Of a stretch of DNA of 7,929 nucleotides, positions 5,528 through 7,929 are shown in pieces. The notes beneath the pieces are model-generated. The model had not been told where the DNA came from, searched no databases, and was given only the letters and a program-made list of their open reading frames with translations. Source of the stretch: an uncultured Bacteroidales bacterium (lineage in GTDB: Bacteria; Bacteroidota; Bacteroidia; Bacteroidales; Paludibacteraceae); contig CAIWIS010000021.1 of the NCBI GenBank assembly GCA_903912795.1, forward strand, positions 1 through 7,929, read 5' to 3'. How positions within the stretch are numbered: the stretch's first letter is position 1; the number at the start of each line of letters is the position of its first letter. Made by a program: the position numbers and the translations under genes.

Positions 5528-6730
5528 ATGCCACAAACATCACTACGCGGTCAGGCTATGCCCGAATCGCCCATTCGTAAATTAGTGCCTCTTTCCGACA
5601 AAGCAAAAGCTCGCGGAATAAAAGTGTATCATTTGAATATTGGTCAGCCTGATTTAAAGACTCCCCAGGAAGCACTTGATGCTATTAGAAATATTGATCG
5701 TACAGTTCTTGAGTATAGTCCGAGTGATGGTATAAAAAGTTTGAAATCAAAATTGGCGAAATATTACCATACATTCAATATTGATGTTACCGAAGAGGAT
5801 ATTATTATCACGACAGGAGGTTCCGAAGCTGTGAATTTTGCATTTATGAGCTGTCTTGATCCAGGTGATGAAATTATTGTTCCAGAGCCAGCTTATGCTA
5901 ATTATACAGCATTTGCAATTGCAGCAGGTGCTGTGGTAAAACCAGTAGTGTCAACTATCGAAGAAGGATTTGCATTGCCACATGTTGATAAATTTGAAGA
6001 GTTAATTACTCCAAAAACAAAAGGTATACTTATCTGTAATCCAAATAATCCAACAGGTTATTTGTATACCCGTGCCGAAATGAATAAAATTCGTGACTTG
6101 GTAAAAAAATATGATTTGTACCTATTCTCCGACGAAGTATACCGTGAGTTTTGCTATACTGGAGCACCTTATATATCTGCTTTCCACCTAGATGGTATTG
6201 AAGAAAATGTTGTTCTTATCGATTCTGTATCAAAAAGATATAGTATGACGGGTGTTCGAATTGGAGCCATTGTAACTAAAAACAAAGATGTTCGCAAAAA
6301 TGTAATTAAGTTTTGTCAGGCACGTTTGAGTCCACCATTGTTGGGACAAATAGCATCCGAAGCAGCAATGGATGCTTCGCAAGAGTACATGCTCGATACA
6401 TATAACGAATATGTTGAACGTCGTAAGTTTTTGATTGATGGACTGAATCGTATTCCCGGCGTATATTCGCCCATACCTATGGGTGCATTTTATACAGTTG
6501 CTCGTTTACCTATTGACGATGCCGATAAGTTTTGCGCTTGGCTTTTATCCGATTTTGAATACGAAGGTCATACTGTAATGATGGCTCCCGCGTCTGGTTT
6601 TTATACTATTGAAGGCTTAGGTAAGGATGAAGTTCGAATTGCTTATGTGCTTGATAAAGAAGATTTAAAACATGCTTTGATAGTTTTGCAAAAAGCTCTC
6701 GAAGTATATCCCGGAAGGAAGATTAATTAA
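5528..6730 (+). CDS. Class I/II pyridoxal-phosphate aminotransferase (aspartate aminotransferase-like)
   Basis: This 400-residue fold-type I PLP enzyme transfers amino groups between amino acids and 2-oxo acids in the cytoplasm. Visible active-site features are the N-terminal 'NIGQPD' (37-42), 'NPNNPTG' (171-177) with Asn174 for the cofactor hydroxyl, 'SDEVY' (201-205) with Asp202 for the pyridine nitrogen and Tyr205, the Schiff-base lysine Lys236 in 'DSVSKRYSMTGVRIG' with Arg244 for the phosphate, and Arg370 in 'EVRIAYV' for the substrate carboxylate. The opening 'RGQAMPESPIRKL...AKARG' is typical of the Bacteroidota version of this family. Length and start are normal, and there is no signal peptide. 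Substrate preference (aspartate, aromatic or other) cannot be read from the sequence, so I give no gene symbol. There is no clear terminator before manA 91 bases downstream, so read-through is possible. Confidence 0.92.
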   Translation: MPQTSLRGQAMPESPIRKLVPLSDKAKARGIKVYHLNIGQPDLKTPQEALDAIRNIDRTVLEYSPSDGIKSLKSKLAKYYHTFNIDVTEEDIIITTGGSEAVNFAFMSCLDPGDEIIVPEPAYANYTAFAIAAGAVVKPVVSTIEEGFALPHVDKFEELITPKTKGILICNPNNPTGYLYTRAEMNKIRDLVKKYDLYLFSDEVYREFCYTGAPYISAFHLDGIEENVVLIDSVSKRYSMTGVRIGAIVTKNKDVRKNVIKFCQARLSPPLLGQIASEAAMDASQEYMLDTYNEYVERRKFLIDGLNRIPGVYSPIPMGAFYTVARLPIDDADKFCAWLLSDFEYEGHTVMMAPASGFYTIEGLGKDEVRIAYVLDKEDLKHALIVLQKALEVYPGRKIN

Positions 6731-6817
6731 TAATTAATTGAAATACAATGTACTGTGTGTTTTTTATTTGCCTTTTATCTTCCTGTTTTTTTAATTTATA
6801 ATTATTAATTATTAATT
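6725..6817. repeat. 13-bp inverted repeat bracketing the aminotransferase-manA gap
   Basis: AATTAATAATTAA (6725-6737) is the exact reverse complement of TTAATTATTAATT (6805-6817), with 67 bases between. The left arm contains the aminotransferase stop codon, and the right arm ends four bases before the manA ATG. Both arms are pure A/T simple sequence, so the pairing may be coincidental. If it forms in the mRNA it would place a helix directly beside the manA start. The sequence between the arms has a T-rich tract (6758-6766) but no convincing terminator hairpin and no exact TAnnTTTG element. Confidence 0.4.
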
Positions 6818-6821
6818 GATT

Positions 6822-7793
6822 ATGTTATATCCATTAAAATTTTCCCCTATATTAAAAGACAAAATTTGGGGCGGTACAAAGCTCGAAAATATATTTGGCA
6901 AAGCTGCCGAATCAGATAAACTTGGCGAAAGTTGGGAATTATCAGGAATCGAAAACGACGAATCGGTTGTTATAAATGGTTTTTTGGCCGGTAACAATCT
7001 AACTGAGTTAATCGAAATTTACATGGGCGATTTGGTAGGCGATAAAGTGTATGATACTTATGGACTTTCGTTCCCATTGTTGTTTAAACTCATTGATGCA
7101 AACGAAAACTTATCCATTCAAGTTCATCCAGGTGACGAAGTGGCAGCCGAAAGACATAATTCGTTTGGTAAAACCGAAATGTGGGTGGTTTTAAATGCGG
7201 ATAAAGGCGCCGAATTAATCATTGGTTTCACAAAAGATTGTACGCAGGAAGAATATGTGGCTGCACTTGATAATGGCGAAGTTGAAAGTTTGTTGCAACG
7301 AGTGCCTGTGCAAAAAGGTGATGTGTTTTTTATACCTGCTGGCTTGGTTCATGCCATTGGAAAAGGAGTAGTTGTGGCCGAAATTCAACAAAGTAGCGAT
7401 ATTACCTATCGTATTTATGATTATAAACGTGTTGACGATAATGGAAACGAACGTGAATTGCATACCGAACAAGCGCTCGATGTAATTGACTTTAGTGCTT
7501 CTAAAAATCCAAAAACAGTTTATTCGCCTGTTTTAAATCAAATTACGCCATTAGCTGATTGTGAGTACTTTACAACTAATATGATTAAATTTGATCAGCC
7601 GCTTACACGTAATTATGGAACTATCGATTCGTTTGTGGCATATATGAGTCTGGACGGTAGTTTTATAGTTGAGGTCGACGATGATAAAGTAATTGTAAAC
7701 AAAGGAGATACAATTTTGATTCCTGCTTGCATTAACGAAGTAGGTCTTATCCCACACAATCTTTCAACTATTCTAGAAGTGTATAATCCCTAA
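6822..7793 (+). CDS. manA: Mannose-6-phosphate isomerase, short class I type
   Basis: This 323-residue zinc enzyme interconverts mannose 6-phosphate and fructose 6-phosphate, linking glycolysis to GDP-mannose-derived glycans or allowing mannose use. It has the cupin fold and length of the short Bacillus-type ManA. Likely zinc ligands are Gln100 and His102 in 'IQVHPGDE', Glu119 in 'GKTEMW' and His177 in 'IPAGLVHAIG'. Arg197 in 'TYRIYDYKR' fits the catalytic arginine. The N-terminal 'LKFSPILKDKIWGG' is the family's usual opening. I chose ATG 6822. An in-frame TTG at 6816 would add only two residues, and the family normally starts just before this motif. There is no Shine-Dalgarno sequence. The gene may be co-transcribed with the aminotransferase gene, but no metabolic link between them is evident. 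A strong terminator follows. Confidence 0.94.
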   Translation: MLYPLKFSPILKDKIWGGTKLENIFGKAAESDKLGESWELSGIENDESVVINGFLAGNNLTELIEIYMGDLVGDKVYDTYGLSFPLLFKLIDANENLSIQVHPGDEVAAERHNSFGKTEMWVVLNADKGAELIIGFTKDCTQEEYVAALDNGEVESLLQRVPVQKGDVFFIPAGLVHAIGKGVVVAEIQQSSDITYRIYDYKRVDDNGNERELHTEQALDVIDFSASKNPKTVYSPVLNQITPLADCEYFTTNMIKFDQPLTRNYGTIDSFVAYMSLDGSFIVEVDDDKVIVNKGDTILIPACINEVGLIPHNLSTILEVYNP

Positions 7794-7818
7794 TCTTTTT
7801 TTATTTAATATACTTTAT

Positions 7819-7851
7819 AAAATGGTTAATCAGTGATTAACCATTTTTTTT
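7819..7851 (+). terminator. Intrinsic terminator after manA
   Basis: AATGGTTAATC (7821-7831) pairs perfectly with GATTAACCATT (7835-7845) around a three-base AGT loop. Two more A-T pairs extend the stem to 13 bp, and a run of eight T residues (7844-7851) follows. This is the clearest terminator in the window. It closes the manA transcript 25 bases after its stop. Confidence 0.9.
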
Positions 7852-7891
7852 GGGAATTATAGCATTTGATTTTATAAAAATATAAAAATAA

Positions 7892-7923
7892 TTGCCTCCT
7901 AGTTTTCTTTTTGATTATCTTTG
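7892..7923 (+). promoter_or_regulatory. Promoter for a gene beyond the right edge
   Basis: A TTG (7892-7894) followed after 21 bases by TATCTTTG (7916-7923) gives the complete Bacteroidota -33/-7 arrangement on the plus strand, just after the manA terminator. The promoted gene is outside the window. Confidence 0.55.
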
Positions 7924-7929
7924 AAGTCA

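Noticed and set aside
6816..6821. TTG start for manA two codons upstream of the ATG
   Set aside because: The ATG at 6822 fits the usual family N-terminus, and the TTG is within A/T simple sequence with no supporting signal.
436..7793. A single functional cassette or new defence system spanning the window
   Set aside because: The genes are well-known housekeeping families on both strands, with separate promoters and terminators. Nuclease or helicase-like functions here (UvrA, DEAD-box) are explained by ordinary repair and RNA metabolism.

Overview
The window looks like ordinary chromosomal DNA from a member of the Bacteroidota, probably a Bacteroidales-like lineage. The DNA is AT-rich. None of the five complete genes has a recognisable Shine-Dalgarno sequence. 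Several upstream regions carry the phylum's -7 promoter element TAnnTTTG (333-340 minus, 1031-1038 plus, 5287-5294 minus, 5434-5441 and 5459-5466 plus, 7916-7923 plus). The helicase and the aminotransferase also resemble subfamilies typical of this phylum. Genus cannot be read from the sequence.

Layout. Bases 1-303 (minus) hold the N-terminal 101 codons of a lipoprotein gene that runs off the left edge. Bases 436-924 (plus) are tpx, a thiol peroxidase. Bases 925-1079 are a gene-free stretch with two hairpins and a promoter element. Bases 1080-3926 (plus) are uvrA, starting at GTG. It ends in a short 7-bp tandem repeat and meets, tail to tail, a DEAD-box RNA helicase gene (3957-5282, minus). 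Bases 5283-5527 are a divergent promoter region. Bases 5528-6730 (plus) are a class I PLP aminotransferase. Bases 6822-7793 (plus) are a short-form mannose-6-phosphate isomerase, followed by a clear intrinsic terminator (7819-7851) and, at the right edge, a promoter for a gene outside the window.

How the genes relate. They are mostly independent housekeeping functions: peroxide detoxification, nucleotide excision repair, RNA remodelling, amino-acid transamination and sugar-phosphate isomerisation. Apart from a possible aminotransferase-manA co-transcript, the strand changes and internal promoters argue against one operon or a functional cassette. I saw no mobile element, CRISPR array, tRNA, rRNA, toxin-antitoxin pair or defence island.

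I did not find a convincing undescribed system. The most useful second-look items are a helicase promoter so close to its ATG that the mRNA may be leaderless, a long interrupted hairpin where the uvrA -33 element should be, a 14-codon out-of-frame ORF covering the uvrA start, and small dyads in the aminotransferase and manA leaders.
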